A DNA stretch of 64,000 bases, taken from assembly GCF_014204495.1 (NCBI RefSeq), contig NZ_JACHLN010000003.1, positions 1-64,000 of the forward strand, given 5' to 3'. The stretch comes from Sphingomonas kyeonggiensis. GTDB taxonomy: Bacteria; Pseudomonadota; Alphaproteobacteria; Sphingomonadales; Sphingomonadaceae. The position numbers were made by a program, and so were the translations under genes. Below, piece by piece: positions 53,371 through 61,769 of the stretch; positions within the stretch are counted from its first letter, which is position 1; every line of letters starts with the position of its first letter. The notes beneath the pieces were generated by a model. The model ran no database searches. It saw only the letters and a program-made list of their open reading frames with translations, and was not told the DNA's origin.

Positions 53371-53382
53371 CCACATGCTCCT

Positions 53383-56300
53383 TCAGAACCGGAAGTTCAC
53401 GCCAAGACGGATGCTGTGCGCGTCGGCATTGCTGCGCGTGCGCCGCCCGTTCACCGTGCTCGACGTGCCGGTGTAGCTGGTCATCTCGCGCAGGATCGCG
53501 CCGGTCACCGGATCGCGCAGGATCGCGTTGGTCACCGGATCGCGGAGAACCGCGCCGGCCACGGTGAAGTTCCGCCCCACGCCCGCGCGGGCATCGTCGA
53601 ACTGGAACGCGCCGCTGCCGTAGCGCGCATAGCCATAGTCGCCGCGCACGGACCAGTTGTTGCCCAGCGCCCATTCGACGCCGCCGCCCACGCTCCAACC
53701 CGTCGCCAGGCGGCGGTCCTTTTCGGAGAACATCGGCGCCGAATTCTGGCTGAAGCGGCGATTGGCGTTGAAATAGGTCGATGCCGCATTGTCGAGATAC
53801 TGGGTGCGCGTCTGCACTTCCTGCATCGCCGCCAGACCCGCGCTGCCGAACACCAGCACCGGGCCGGTCGCATAGCCCAGCCGCGCACGCAGCCCGCCGG
53901 TCCAGTCCGATCCGAACTCGGTATCGGCCTGGTTGCGCATGTCCTGCGGCGTGGTGATCGCCGTATTGACCAGCAACTCGGTCGAGTTGGTGTAGAGCCG
54001 CGACCGCGCCCGGCTCAGGCCGAAATCGCCTTCGATGCCGATCACCCAGTGCCGCGCGAGCTGCCAGTTATAGCCGCCGAGCAACCCGATCCGGCTGCCA
54101 TTGCCCTCGGCCTCGCCGACTTCGGTGGCGGGAATGCCGCCGGTCGCGCCGTTGCCGGCGGTCGAGCGGGTGCGGCGGCTTCTGACGAAGTCGTGTCCCG
54201 CCGCGAGCCCGATATAGGGGCCTGACCAGTCGCCATCGAAAGCGGCCAGCGCCGGACGTCCGTTCAACGCCTCGATCGCCCGCTGGCGGGCATCGCGCGA
54301 GCGGCTGCGCGACGGGCCGCCAAAGCCGGCGGTCATCCCGATCCGCACGGTCCGCCCCGGCGAGGGCATCAGCCCCAGCGTCAGCGCGTCCATGTAATAG
54401 CGATCGGTCAGGTTATCGATCGCCACGTCGAGCCGCAGATCGTCGCTGATGTCGAAGCTGCCATAGACGTCGAACAGGTCATAGGGCGACCAGTCGATGG
54501 TGGTCATCGTGCCGCCAAAGGTGATGATCGGCGTGTCGCGCCCGCCGACATGGCGATAGCGCCCGCCCAGCGTCAGCCGCTCGTCGAGCAGGCGGACGCC
54601 GGCATTGACGTTCAGGCTCAGCTTGGGCGGCAGATGCGCCGGGACATAGCTGTCAGCGGTGCCGCCCTCGCGGCAGGTGTGATTGGTCCCGCAGAACTGC
54701 TTGAAGGTGTAATAGGTGCCGCCGAAATCGGCGAAGACCACGCCCGCATCATATTGGAACGACGCCTCCACGCCCTGCAGCCGCGCCTTCTCGATATTGA
54801 TGATCGAGGTCATGCCCTCGCTGATACCGCGGGTCAGATAGTCGTCGATATCGTTGCTGAAATAGGCGAGCTTGGCCTGGAGCAGGTCGCCGACCTTCGC
54901 CAGGTTGGCCAGTTGCAGGTTGGTGCCGACTTCGCTGTTGCGGGCATGCTCGGGCCGGATCGGGTTGCGCGGATCGGGGTAGAAGGAAAAGCCCGTGGTG
55001 GATTCGAACAGGCTGGGATTGCGGATCGCCTCGGCATAGCGGGCGTAGAATTGCAGGCCCTTCACCGGCTCGATCAGGAAGGACGCGATCGGCGCGAAGC
55101 CGGCATTGCTCTCGCGATTATAGCCGGTGACTTCCACCTGCGGCGTGCCCGCCCAGGTATGCGTCTGGTTCAGGTCCTGCGAGACGGTGTTGGTGTAGCG
55201 CAGCGCCGCGTTGAAGGTCACCCAGTCGTTCGGCTTCAGCTCGCCGGCGATGAAGCCGCTATACTCGTCGCGCCAGCCGTGCCGCGGCTCGACGAACGAC
55301 GTGTAGCCCGAATTGCCCTTGTAGGTGTCCCAGCCGCGCGGCGGAGTCATGTCCTCACGCGCATAGCTGCCGCCATAATCGAGATCGAGCCGGCCGAGCG
55401 GCGTGTACAGCGTCGAGCGGTTCGACAGGTTGACGCCCCAGCGGGTCGACTGGCTCTGATAGGCCGCATCGGTCACGCTGACATTGCCGTTGGGGAAGAC
55501 ATAGCGATACAGCGTCTCGATGCTGGTGAAGCTGTCGGTCTTCCAGGCGTCGATCTTGAGGTTGATCAGGTCGGTGCTGTCCGGATCCCAGCGATAGCGC
55601 GCGGTATAGGTATCCACTTCCGCCCGACTGAGCGGCGCCTGCAGCGCCCCGCCGAAGCGGATGATCTGCGACGGCATCATCTCGCCGAAATCGCTTTCAT
55701 AGCGGACATAGGACAGGTCGATCCCGTGTCCGTCGCCGAAGCGCCAGGTGCCGCGCAGCAGGTACGAACTGTTGTCCTGCGAGGTGCTGAGCACTTCCTC
55801 GCCCAGATTGTAGCGCTGGAGGACATTGCCGAGCGTGCCGGTGCCGCCCGGCGGCACGGTGCCGTGCTCGCCGCCGAAATAATTGCCGAGCTTGCGCCGC
55901 GCGACCGCGCCGACCAGCTCGATATTGTCCCCCACGCGTCCGGCGGCGGCGACGCTGAAGTTCCAGCCACCCAGGTCGAGCGCCCCCGGCCGGTCGAACC
56001 GCTCGGCGCTGCCCGTGCCGGTGCCCGGCGTCGCCGTCGGCGGCGGCGCGACATTGTTGCCCGAAAGCCCGCTGCGGAAGCGGATGCCGAAGTCGCTACC
56101 CTCGGCGATCAGGTCCTTCGCACCGATCGTATCGACGCGCACCAGGCCGCCGGTCGCGCCGACGCCGTCGGCAGCGGCGCTTGGCCCCTTCTCGATCGTC
56201 ACGCTGCCGACCAGGTCGGGATCGAGATAGGTGCGCCCCGCCACGCCCGAATAGCCACGATAGACGGTCGATTGCTGGAGCGATCCGTCGATAACCACCG

Positions 56301-56940
56301 GCACGCGGTCCATCCCCTGCATGCCGCGGATATTGACGTCGAGCGCGCCCGAATTGCGGTTGTCGCCGTTGAGCACGCCCGGCGTGCCGCTCAGGAAGTC
56401 GCCCGGCGAGGTGCCGCGGAAGCGCTCGATCCGCTCCCGGCTGAAATAGGCGGTGGACTGGGCGCCGGTGAAGTTGCGCCCCTCGCCCGCATTGCCGGCA
56501 CCCGTGCCGCCCGCACCCCGGGCACCGCCACCCGTGCCGTCATTCGCCCCCTCGACGCGCAGCGTGCCGAGCTGGACCGTGCCCGCATCGGCACGCGGCG
56601 CGGCTTCCAGGATCGCCGAGGTCGCGGCGGTGAAGCGATAGGTCAGCCCCGTCCCCTCGAGCAGCCGGCTCAGCGCGGCCGCGGCGGAGAGATTGCCCTT
56701 CACGGCGTTCACCCGGATCGCGGTGCCGTCGATCCCGCTCCACGAGACCTGCACGCCCGATTGCCGCATATAGATGCGCAGCGCTTCCTCCAGCGTCGCC
56801 GCCGGAATATCGAAGCTCTGGGTCGCCGCGCCGTTGCCGCTCTGGGCATGCGCGACGGTCGCCCCCGTCGCGAGCGCGATCACGCTCGCGCTGCGCAGGC
56901 AGCGAATGGCAACGGACATGGCGAAGTTGGAACGAAGCAT
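53383..56940 (-). CDS. TonB-dependent heme receptor fused to a C-terminal small beta-barrel
   Basis: 1185 residues. Signal peptide, STN domain (FDIPAATLEEALRIYMRQSG), plug (STAYFSRERIERFRGTSPGD, VNIRGMQGMDRVPVVIDGSL) and a receptor barrel that ends near residue 895 with MDALTLGLMPSPGRTVRIGM. After a short Arg-rich linker a second, opacity/Omp25-like barrel follows (WSGPYIGLAAGHDFVRSRRT, GYNWQLARHWVIGIEGDFGL, WSVRGDYGYARYGSGAFQFD), ending LGVNFRF. Few receptors carry an extra barrel. Heme as substrate is inferred from the heme oxygenase and Fur boxes. Confidence 0.88.
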   Translation of the reverse strand: MLRSNFAMSVAIRCLRSASVIALATGATVAHAQSGNGAATQSFDIPAATLEEALRIYMRQSGVQVSWSGIDGTAIRVNAVKGNLSAAAALSRLLEGTGLTYRFTAATSAILEAAPRADAGTVQLGTLRVEGANDGTGGGARGAGGTGAGNAGEGRNFTGAQSTAYFSRERIERFRGTSPGDFLSGTPGVLNGDNRNSGALDVNIRGMQGMDRVPVVIDGSLQQSTVYRGYSGVAGRTYLDPDLVGSVTIEKGPSAAADGVGATGGLVRVDTIGAKDLIAEGSDFGIRFRSGLSGNNVAPPPTATPGTGTGSAERFDRPGALDLGGWNFSVAAAGRVGDNIELVGAVARRKLGNYFGGEHGTVPPGGTGTLGNVLQRYNLGEEVLSTSQDNSSYLLRGTWRFGDGHGIDLSYVRYESDFGEMMPSQIIRFGGALQAPLSRAEVDTYTARYRWDPDSTDLINLKIDAWKTDSFTSIETLYRYVFPNGNVSVTDAAYQSQSTRWGVNLSNRSTLYTPLGRLDLDYGGSYAREDMTPPRGWDTYKGNSGYTSFVEPRHGWRDEYSGFIAGELKPNDWVTFNAALRYTNTVSQDLNQTHTWAGTPQVEVTGYNRESNAGFAPIASFLIEPVKGLQFYARYAEAIRNPSLFESTTGFSFYPDPRNPIRPEHARNSEVGTNLQLANLAKVGDLLQAKLAYFSNDIDDYLTRGISEGMTSIINIEKARLQGVEASFQYDAGVVFADFGGTYYTFKQFCGTNHTCREGGTADSYVPAHLPPKLSLNVNAGVRLLDERLTLGGRYRHVGGRDTPIITFGGTMTTIDWSPYDLFDVYGSFDISDDLRLDVAIDNLTDRYYMDALTLGLMPSPGRTVRIGMTAGFGGPSRSRSRDARQRAIEALNGRPALAAFDGDWSGPYIGLAAGHDFVRSRRTRSTAGNGATGGIPATEVGEAEGNGSRIGLLGGYNWQLARHWVIGIEGDFGLSRARSRLYTNSTELLVNTAITTPQDMRNQADTEFGSDWTGGLRARLGYATGPVLVFGSAGLAAMQEVQTRTQYLDNAASTYFNANRRFSQNSAPMFSEKDRRLATGWSVGGGVEWALGNNWSVRGDYGYARYGSGAFQFDDARAGVGRNFTVAGAVLRDPVTNAILRDPVTGAILREMTSYTGTSSTVNGRRTRSNADAHSIRLGVNFRF
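53498..53565. repeat. 27-bp tandem repeat inside the second barrel
   Basis: Two and a half units of roughly GGATCGCGCCGGTCACCGG, encoding the repeated ILRDPVTGA / ILRDPVTNA stretch of the receptor fusion. It likely sits in an extracellular loop of the second barrel, and slippage would change the loop length in 9-residue steps. Confidence 0.75.
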
Positions 56941-56986
56941 GGAGCCCCCGGTTCGATGAGCGCCGCCCCGCGCGGCCCCTTCAAAT

Positions 56987-57005
56987 GCATATGCTAATCA
57001 TTATC
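56987..57005 (-). promoter_or_regulatory. Fur box upstream of the heme receptor
   Basis: On the minus strand GATAATGATTAGCATATGC, close to the classic Fur consensus of three NATAAT-type hexamers, between the FecR stop (57065) and receptor start (56940). Iron-repressed expression of the receptor operon is expected. Confidence 0.7.
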
Positions 57006-57064
57006 AATTATGCATCTGAGAGACTGGCGCCGGAGAGAAACACCCAACCCCCTTTCGGTGATTT

Positions 57065-58045
57065 TTATCGGATCAGCAGAATCCCGCCCGGCAGGCAGGT
57101 CAGCCGCAGCCCGGCGGCGGCGGCAATCGCGGCCAGCGCATCGTCGGGACGATCGACCCGAAACACGCCGCTGACCGGCTTTGCCCGGCCGAGATCGGCC
57201 ATCAATATCACCGGCGCGACACGATAGCGGCGGATCTCGGTGATTGCGGCGGCGGCGGGCTGCCGATCGATCAGCAACTCGCCCATACGCCAGGCCGCAA
57301 CCCGATCGGGCCGCACGTTCGCCAGCCGCGCGACGGCCCCGTCGACATAATGCGCGCGCTGCCCGGCAGTCAGCGGCATCGCCCCACGCGCTGCGATCAC
57401 CCGCACCGCGCCCTGGCCAACCGCGACATCGGCGCCCTCGCCATTGCCGGTCGAGACTTCGAAGGCGGTGCCGATATCCTCGGTGGTGCCGCCCGCCGCA
57501 TCGACGCGGAACGGTCGCCGATCGTCATGCGCGACGTTGAACCAGGCTCGCCCGCGCAGCAGCCGCACGCGCCGCTCGCCGCTGGCATACTCGACGGCAA
57601 TCGCCGATCCGCTGTCGAGCATGGCGGCGGAACCGTCCGCCAGCGCGACCGAGCGGATCTCGCCGGTGCCGGTCAGGTGATCGGCCTGCAGCCGAACGTT
57701 GAGCTCGGGCGCGGCGACCAGCACGGCCAGGCAGGCCGCCATTCCCGCTCCCACCAGCCCGCGTCGCACCGATCGCGGCAGCGCGCGCCACCCGCCCGCA
57801 CCGCGGCGATCCCGCCGCGCGGTCACCGGCGGCAGCTCGGGCTGGGCGAACAGGCCGCGATGCAGCTCCAGTTCCTGCCAGAAGGCCCGCTCACGCTCGA
57901 AAGCACGGGCATGCGCAGGGTCCGCCGCCAGCCACTGCCGGAGTTCCGCCAACGCCCCGGCACGCGCCTCGCCCGAGGCGAGCAGCCGCACCCATTCGCG
58001 CGCGCGCTCGGCAATCTCGCCGGACATGTCCATCGATCCCGTCAT
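57065..58045 (-). CDS. FecR-type sensor/anti-sigma protein
   Basis: 326 residues from MTGSMDMSGEIAERAREWVR. N-terminal anti-sigma domain (LASGEARAGALAELRQWLAA), a membrane helix near 105-125, the FecR domain (TGTGEIRSVALADGSAAMLD, LRGRAWFNVAHDDRRPFRVD, DIGTAFEVSTGN) and a C-terminal secretin-like region. It passes the receptor signal to the sigma factor encoded 75 bp upstream. Internal ATGs at 58033 and 58027 are alternative starts. Confidence 0.9.
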   Translation of the reverse strand: MTGSMDMSGEIAERAREWVRLLASGEARAGALAELRQWLAADPAHARAFERERAFWQELELHRGLFAQPELPPVTARRDRRGAGGWRALPRSVRRGLVGAGMAACLAVLVAAPELNVRLQADHLTGTGEIRSVALADGSAAMLDSGSAIAVEYASGERRVRLLRGRAWFNVAHDDRRPFRVDAAGGTTEDIGTAFEVSTGNGEGADVAVGQGAVRVIAARGAMPLTAGQRAHYVDGAVARLANVRPDRVAAWRMGELLIDRQPAAAAITEIRRYRVAPVILMADLGRAKPVSGVFRVDRPDDALAAIAAAAGLRLTCLPGGILLIR

Positions 58046-58121
58046 CCGTTCGCGCAAGAGTCCCTCCGCGCATAGGACTGTCGGCAGGGCCGGATGCCCA
58101 ACCCCCGATGCAGCGATTTCC

Positions 58122-58628
58122 TCATTCGCCGTCGCGCGCCCTCGCCAGCAGCTGCATCGCGCGCCGCATATGCTTCTCGACCGTGGTGGTCGAAACCCCC
58201 AGCCGCTCGGCGACCGCACGCTGCGACAGCCCTTCATAGCGATGCAGCTCGAACACCCGCCGCGTCTGCTCGGGCAGCGCCCGCGCCGCCGCCTCCACCC
58301 GGGCGAGCGTATCGTTGGCGATCACCACCCGCTCGGCCGCAAGCGCTTCGTCGCATCCCCAGAGCAGCGCCTGCGCCTCGACCTCGACGCCGGATCGGCG
58401 CGCCTCGCCCTTGAGGTGATCGATCGCGAGATTGGTGGCGAGGCGATAGAGATAGGCGCGCTGGTTGGTGATCGGCGGATCGTCCGCGATGCGCTGCGCC
58501 CGCAGCCAAAGGCTCTGCGTCACATCCTCGGCCGCCGCCGGATTGCCGACGATCCGCCCGATCAGCCGCAACAAGGACGGCCTTTCCGAAACCACGAGCC
58601 GGGATATGACGAGTGCGTTCGTCCGCAT
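58122..58628 (-). CDS. ECF sigma factor (FecI-like) of the heme operon
   Basis: 168 residues. Region 2 (LVVSERPSLLRLIGRIVGNP, AAAEDVTQSLWLRAQRIADD, YLYRLATNLAIDHLKGEARR) and region 4 (LPEQTRRVFELHRYEGLSQR, AVAERLGVSTTTVEKHMRRA). It should drive the FecR, receptor, heme oxygenase, DUF454 and TonB genes after the receptor signals. A Fur-like palindrome lies 19 bp before the start. Confidence 0.93.
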   Translation of the reverse strand: MRTNALVISRLVVSERPSLLRLIGRIVGNPAAAEDVTQSLWLRAQRIADDPPITNQRAYLYRLATNLAIDHLKGEARRSGVEVEAQALLWGCDEALAAERVVIANDTLARVEAAARALPEQTRRVFELHRYEGLSQRAVAERLGVSTTTVEKHMRRAMQLLARARDGE

Positions 58629-58646
58629 GTCGCGGCTCTAGTAAGT

Positions 58647-58663
58647 TTGCGAATGACTCGCAA
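58647..58663 (-). promoter_or_regulatory. Alphaproteobacterial Fur box at the sigma gene
   Basis: TTGCGA, 5 bp, TCGCAA (a 17-bp palindrome, on plus TTGCGAATGACTCGCAA) fits the alphaproteobacterial Fur consensus TGCRAATNATTCGCA. It is 19 bp before the sigma start, ideal for iron-dependent repression. Confidence 0.65.
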
Positions 58664-58701
58664 CAACCCGTGGAGATCGGTCGCTGCTGGTCGGATTCCG
58701 C

Positions 58702-59049
58702 TCAGGCGATGATCCGTCCAGCGGCCAGCGCGCCCTCGCCATAGGCGCGCAACGTCCGGTCCGCCTGGAAGAGCAGGTCCCGTTCGATCGCCAGGCCCAG
58801 CGGCCCGCGAAACTTGCCAAGCTCGGCAAGCGAGACCGTGCAGACGCGTGGGGCGCCGGGAAGCGGATCGCACAGCCCGAAGGCCCGATCGGGGTCCCTC
58901 GGGTCGAGTTCCGCCAGGAGCCAGATGCCCCCGGTATCGGGGCAGTGCAGCTTGACGACGGGCATGGGGTCATGGGCGATGCCTGCCAGGGTCTTCTCGC
59001 CATTTTCGAGGAGCGCGCCCAGGATCGCGGTGGGCAAATCAAGCGTCAT
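58702..59049 (-). CDS. DUF2958-like protein
   Basis: 115 residues from MTLDLPTAILGALLENGEKT; the longer reading upstream looks noncoding. The layout matches DUF2958: HDPMPVVKLHCPDTGGIWLL, AELDPRDPDRAFGLCDPLPG and VCTVSLAELGKFRGPLGLAI. Such proteins are often carried by mobile or plasmid elements, and the function is unknown. It lies convergent-free at the right end of the heme operon. Confidence 0.78.
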   Translation of the reverse strand: MTLDLPTAILGALLENGEKTLAGIAHDPMPVVKLHCPDTGGIWLLAELDPRDPDRAFGLCDPLPGAPRVCTVSLAELGKFRGPLGLAIERDLLFQADRTLRAYGEGALAAGRIIA

Positions 59050-59770
59050 ATGGTTTCCGTTGCTGACATGCGACGCGGTCCCCGCGCCTCGCCGCCGTTC
59101 GGATCCCGGCACTCCGCCGGTCTTCCCCAGGTAAATCAGGGCCTTGGCCCGGACAATCGGAAGCCCGCCTGCCTGACAAGATTTTACATCGGGATGGGGC
59201 GCTTCCCGGCCGGCCATGTGCCTAGCCCCGCCGGGCCGGGGGACCCGGCGGGGCAGCACGGCCCGACAATCGAGGGAGAGTCGGACCGGCCGGGACTCCG
59301 GGAGCACGTGGGGCGTGCTGTCCGGAGGGGGGCGAATATCGTCTGCACGAACGCGCGCACCCCTGAGCCACGCGTCCCGAGACGGCCCGCCAATATCCCA
59401 TCCGCCAGGGCAAAGCCCGATCAAATGCGGTTCGGTTACAACAGTTTACAATCGCGCCCCGTAGCGATGGCGCCAGCGCGCGGACAGGAGGGCCAAGCCA
59501 CGCCTTCCCGTTACAACAGTTTACACCGGCAATGGCTGTCCCCGTGGGCAGTGCTTTGCTAGCACTTCACCATGAGGCGAGTTGGTAGCAGCCCAGGAAA
59601 GCCCCGCGTCCATTCGGCGCGATCGCTATGGAGGAAGCGCACGCGACACCGACATCTGGCGTTCGGGAATAAGTGCTCGCTCTCAATGACAAAGGACGAG
59701 ACGTACTTGCGTAACGGTTTCAGCCGCGATGGTCGCTGTTAAGCCGGGGTTCCCGGACCAGAACGGTGCG
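59050..59770. other. Long gene-free interval with paired direct repeats
   Basis: About 720 bp between the DUF2958 gene and the OmpR-type regulator. Apart from the two 16-bp repeats listed separately, no gene is seen; the left half is GC-rich without coding signal, the right half presumably holds the promoter of the signalling operon. Confidence 0.35.
59435..59525 (+). promoter_or_regulatory. Two perfect 16-bp direct repeats, likely response-regulator sites
   Basis: GTTACAACAGTTTACA at 59435-59450 and at 59510-59525. Each contains TTACA twice, 10 bp apart, the classic layout of tandem half-sites bound by OmpR/PhoB-type dimers. The OmpR-type gene follows at 59771, so autoregulation is likely. 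Confidence 0.6.
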
Positions 59771-60472
59771 ATGCACATCGCCGTGGTCGACGATGACGAG
59801 GAGATCATCGACTTCGTCAGTGCCGCGCTGACCGCAGCCGGATATGCCTGCACACCGTTCCGGACCGGCGCCGCCCTGCTCGCCGCGCTGCGCCGCCAGA
59901 CCTTCGACCTCATCCTGCTCGACTGGAACCTGCCCGACAGCCTGGGCATCGACCTGCTCCGCTCGATCCGCGGCACGGGGGCGCACTCGACCGCGATCAT
60001 CATGCTGACCAGCCGCTCGGACAAGGACGACATCGCCGTTGCCCTGCAGACCGGAGCCGATGACTATGTGGTCAAGCCCGAAAGCTCGATCGTGATCGCC
60101 GCGCGCGTTGGCGCGGTCCTCCGCCGCGCGCTGCCCGATGCCGCGCAACAGCGCGTCTCGATCTTCGGCAAATACGGCTTCGACCGGCTGACCGGCCATG
60201 TGCGCTTCGAAGGCGCCGACATTCCGCTCAGCGCCAAGGAATTCGGGCTCGCGCTGCTGCTCTTCGAGAACATGCACCGGCCGCTGTCGCGCAGCTATCT
60301 GCTCGAGAAGATCTGGCAGAGCGCGGGCGACCTCCCGACCCGCACGCTGGACATGCACGTCTCGCGCATCCGCGCCAAACTCAACCTGACCCCCGCCAAT
60401 GGCTACCGCATCGTCGCGATCTCCGGCTTCGGCTATCGCATGGAGCAGTTCGGCGCGGAGGAGTTGCAATGA
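59771..60472 (+). CDS. OmpR/PhoB-type response regulator
   Basis: 233 residues from MHIAVVDDDEEIIDFVSAAL. Receiver domain with phospho-acceptor D51 (LILLDWNLPDSLG), Thr/Lys switch residues (MLTSRSD, YVVKPES), then the C-terminal winged-helix Trans_reg_C domain (LSAKEFGLALLLFENMHRPL, RTLDMHVSRIRAKLNLTPAN). ATGA overlaps the next gene, the FecR/LysM protein, and the kinase follows, so the three are one signalling unit. An earlier ATG at 59729 is possible. Confidence 0.9.
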   Translation: MHIAVVDDDEEIIDFVSAALTAAGYACTPFRTGAALLAALRRQTFDLILLDWNLPDSLGIDLLRSIRGTGAHSTAIIMLTSRSDKDDIAVALQTGADDYVVKPESSIVIAARVGAVLRRALPDAAQQRVSIFGKYGFDRLTGHVRFEGADIPLSAKEFGLALLLFENMHRPLSRSYLLEKIWQSAGDLPTRTLDMHVSRIRAKLNLTPANGYRIVAISGFGYRMEQFGAEELQ

Positions 60473-61767
60473 TCCCCGACACGCCCCCACCCGTCACCCG
60501 GTCCGCGCCGCATGCCAATGCCATCGCCTATGTCATCCGGCGCGGCGACACGGCCGACCAGCTGAGCCGCAAATATCTGGTCGAGGGACGCGACTGGCGT
60601 GCCCTGCTCAAGCTCGCCCGGGTGCAGAACCCGCGCCGCCTGCCGACGGGCCGGCAGCTCCTGATCCCGCGAAGCTGGCTGCGCTACCGGATCGAGCCCG
60701 CCCGGCTGGCGAGCTATCGCGGCAAGGTGGCGATCACCGCCAACGGGCGCGAGGCCGCCGCGGTGATCGGCGCGAGCATCGACGAAGGCACGTTCATCGC
60801 CACCGCCGCCAACAGCTTCGCCACGCTGATCCTTGCCGACCAGTCGCGGATCGTGCTGCCCTCGCAAAGCCGCGTCCGGGTCCGCGAATTGCGCCGCATC
60901 CTGCTCACCAACGCGATCGACTATCGCCTGGAGATCATCAGCGGCCGGCTGGAGACCAAGGTCCAGCCGCTGGAAGGGCCGTCCGGCAGGTACCGGATCG
61001 AGACGCCGGTGAGCATGACAGCCGTGCGCGGCACCGAGTTCCGCGTGTCGTTCGCGGCAGGAACCGCGATCACCGAAGTGCTGAGCGGCCATGTGCTCGT
61101 CACCGACAGCGACGGGCAGACGCGCGCGCTGGCGCTCGATCCCGGCATCGGCGCGGCCCGCGACGGGGAAGGCGCGGTGCGTACCGAGCCGCTGCTCCCC
61201 GCCCCCGCGCTCGAGGATCCGGGCGCCGTGCAGCTCGACGACAATGTCGCGTTCCGGGCCGCGACGACGCCGGGCGCCGCGCGCTACCGGCTGGTCATCG
61301 CCAGCGATGCGGGCTTCATCGACAACAATGTCGAGCAGATCTCCGAGGACGGCCGTTTCTCCTTCGCCGACATTCCCAATGGCAACCAGTTCGCCCGCAT
61401 CTCGGCGATCGCGCCGAGCGGCGTCGAAGGCTTCGCCCAGAGCTATGGCTTCAAGCGGCGCCTCGCCTCGCTCCATGCCTCGGTCGACGCCGCGGATGAC
61501 GGCTATCGCTTCCGCTGGTGGGGCTCGGGCAACGGCACCCGCCGCTATCGCTTCCAGCTGCTCAGCGACACGCCCGAGGCCCCTCCCATCGTCGATCGGG
61601 TCGGGCTCGAGCAGGATTCGCTCACGCTCCACCGGCTCGCGCCCGGCGTCTATCACTGGCGCGTCGGCCTGTTGCAGATCGAGGCGGACGATACCGTCGA
61701 GACCTGGACCAATCCGGAGAAGCTGACGATCGCCGGCCCGTCCGCCAGGCGCAAGGCGGATCGCTGA
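60469..61767 (+). CDS. LysM-FecR domain protein
   Basis: 432 residues. A LysM-like segment (IAYVIRRGDTADQLSRKYLV, GRQLLIPRSWLRY) at about 19-70, a FecR domain (TNAIDYRLEIISGRLETKVQ, ETPVSMTAVRGTEFRVSFAA, TAITEVLSGHVLV) and Fn3-like repeats to the end. Homologues are usually exported and bind cell wall, but no signal peptide is visible here. It sits between the response regulator and a CHASE2 kinase, so it may sense a periplasmic or envelope state for that kinase. Confidence 0.85.
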   Translation: MIPDTPPPVTRSAPHANAIAYVIRRGDTADQLSRKYLVEGRDWRALLKLARVQNPRRLPTGRQLLIPRSWLRYRIEPARLASYRGKVAITANGREAAAVIGASIDEGTFIATAANSFATLILADQSRIVLPSQSRVRVRELRRILLTNAIDYRLEIISGRLETKVQPLEGPSGRYRIETPVSMTAVRGTEFRVSFAAGTAITEVLSGHVLVTDSDGQTRALALDPGIGAARDGEGAVRTEPLLPAPALEDPGAVQLDDNVAFRAATTPGAARYRLVIASDAGFIDNNVEQISEDGRFSFADIPNGNQFARISAIAPSGVEGFAQSYGFKRRLASLHASVDAADDGYRFRWWGSGNGTRRYRFQLLSDTPEAPPIVDRVGLEQDSLTLHRLAPGVYHWRVGLLQIEADDTVETWTNPEKLTIAGPSARRKADR

Positions 61768-61769
61768 CC

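Noticed and set aside
54550..56997. An 815-codon plus-strand frame opposite the heme receptor
   Set aside because: Antisense, without recognisable domains; it also reads through the Fur box.
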